Positions 63,171 through 64,000 of a DNA stretch of 64,000 bases are shown piece by piece (the first letter of the stretch is position 1; the number at the start of each line of letters is the position of its first letter). The stretch comes from Dermanyssus gallinae. Lineage: Eukaryota > Arthropoda > Arachnida > Mesostigmata > Dermanyssidae. The notes under the pieces were generated by a model. It was not told the origin of the DNA. It saw nothing but the letters and a program-made list of their open reading frames with translations, and searched no databases. The stretch is taken from the NCBI GenBank assembly GCA_003439945.1, contig QVRM01003902.1, positions 380,001-444,000 on the forward strand. Reading direction: 5' to 3'. The translations under genes and the position numbers were made by a program.

Positions 63171-63400
63171 GAACCGAGCAAGGTGGCTTAGTGGAAAAGC
63201 AATTACCTTGCATTTGGGATATCGTAGGTTCGAGACTTGGACCGGCTCTCTTAAATTGTTTTTTATGGTTTTTATGGTGGTCCAATTTAGACAAGATGAA
63301 TACCGTAGTGGATTAGATTCGAGTATGTTCGGACAAAAAACGGGGAGCACAAGTGTCTCAAAAAAATGTGATGGTGCATTCCCGTTAAACCTCTTCCCGC
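63171..63400 (+). mobile_element. tRNA-derived SINE, family 1, copy 3
   Basis: The head is tRNA-like, with a pol III A box TGGCTTAGTGG at 63184-63194 and a B box GGTTCGAGACT at 63228-63238, a normal internal-promoter spacing. The body is shared with the copies at 10.04 and 11.4 kb: AAATTG-type spacer, a CAATTTAGACAAG block, AAAAACGGGGAGCAC and ATGGTGCATT near the 3' end. No cloverleaf can be completed, so it is not a functional tRNA. This copy keeps both promoter boxes best. Confidence 0.75.
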
Positions 63401-64000
63401 CTTCTAACTTAAGAGTAATTACTCACCGCGGACGACAATTTTAATGGTACGAAAAATGTACGGTATTTTTTTCGTGTTTCACCAACTCCCAATATTTTCC
63501 TGCACATCACTATGCGTGGGACAGGTGTGTATTTACTTCGTTTAAGCAGGCACGTTTTGTCAGCAAGATAAGCATTATCATCATCAGTTAGTATTCTGCT
63601 GGCGCTGCAGTAATTACTGCAAATAACGTAATGATAGTGACAATCTCTTATGGCAATACGCTAAAGTTCCCGGCCGCACAGCCGAAAAAAAACCACAGAG
63701 ACATGCTTTTCTATCAGCACTTGCGTTCAACCGAAATCGGCTAAATAACTAAAAGAATTCGGTACTAGTATGAACTCGCCGCAAAGCCAGCCACGTTAGA
63801 TTAATAAACTGATTGCTTGATGTATCGCAAGTCGAAGTCTCTCGGTCGATTGTCAGCCGCCGGGAAGGGTGATCCTGGTGCGTTTGACACTGTTAGATCG
63901 GCCACACACGAACTAGCATTTCACGTTGATTGCATTTGTAAGGTCAAGCGAGTGCTACACTAAGTTGAATGGACTCGACAGCAACGCGACAAGAACAAAG

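Noticed and set aside
63184..63238. Functional tRNA gene
   Set aside because: A and B boxes are present but acceptor and anticodon stems do not form, and the body repeats elsewhere, so it is a SINE head.

Overview
The window looks like eukaryotic, most likely arthropod, genomic DNA that is mostly intron and intergenic sequence. The reasons are: exons bounded by GT..AG splice signals and separated by kilobases; long (TA)n and (TAA)n microsatellites; mariner transposons; many decayed non-LTR retrotransposons (LINEs), several resembling the arthropod R1 clade; tRNA-derived SINEs; and a diverged 18S rRNA piece. A chelicerate (mite or tick) is my guess from the 18S piece and general character, but it is not proven. 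There are no prokaryotic-style operons. Almost all long open frames are shadows of microsatellites or relics of mobile elements.

The one host gene I can support is an arrestin on the + strand. Four exons are placed: 25067-25222, 47287-47347, 56012-56132 and 58294-58481. Their splice phases are compatible (0, 1, 2, 1), every boundary is GT/AG, and joined they follow the arrestin N-domain from the phosphate-sensor strand through the finger loop into the following strand. The gene is unusual. It has an N-terminal extension, possibly lengthened by a disordered exon at 23982-24352 that would splice in frame. It has about 54 Ser/Pro/Gln-rich residues after the finger-loop strand, where other arrestins have a short loop. 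Its introns are about 22.1, 8.7 and 2.2 kb. A fifth exon may begin at 60344. The C-domain must lie beyond the right edge.

Layout. 1-24 kb, upstream of the gene: a LINE end with an endonuclease-like domain (1-470, minus); an R1-like LINE relic (5370-7700, minus); a second copy of the first LINE ending in a TAA array shared with a SINE (9505-10240); a LINE endonuclease relic (about 12.6-13.9 kb); a 1.26-kb mariner with a nearly complete transposase (16988-18245); and an RT fragment (20.4 kb). 25-47 kb, intron 1: an 18S rRNA 3' domain fragment (30.2-30.7 kb), at least four LINE fragments, twin TAA arrays and several small repeat families. 47-56 kb, intron 2: a third endonuclease-LINE copy, two further LINE fragments and a second SINE family. 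56-64 kb: the last placed exons, a broken second mariner (59.7-60.1 kb) and a tRNA-headed SINE (63.2 kb).

The arrestin introns have acted as a sink for insertions. Several repeat families end in or abut microsatellites, which suggests that retroelement tails seeded some of the long arrays. All identifications rest on reading motifs by eye; no database search was run.
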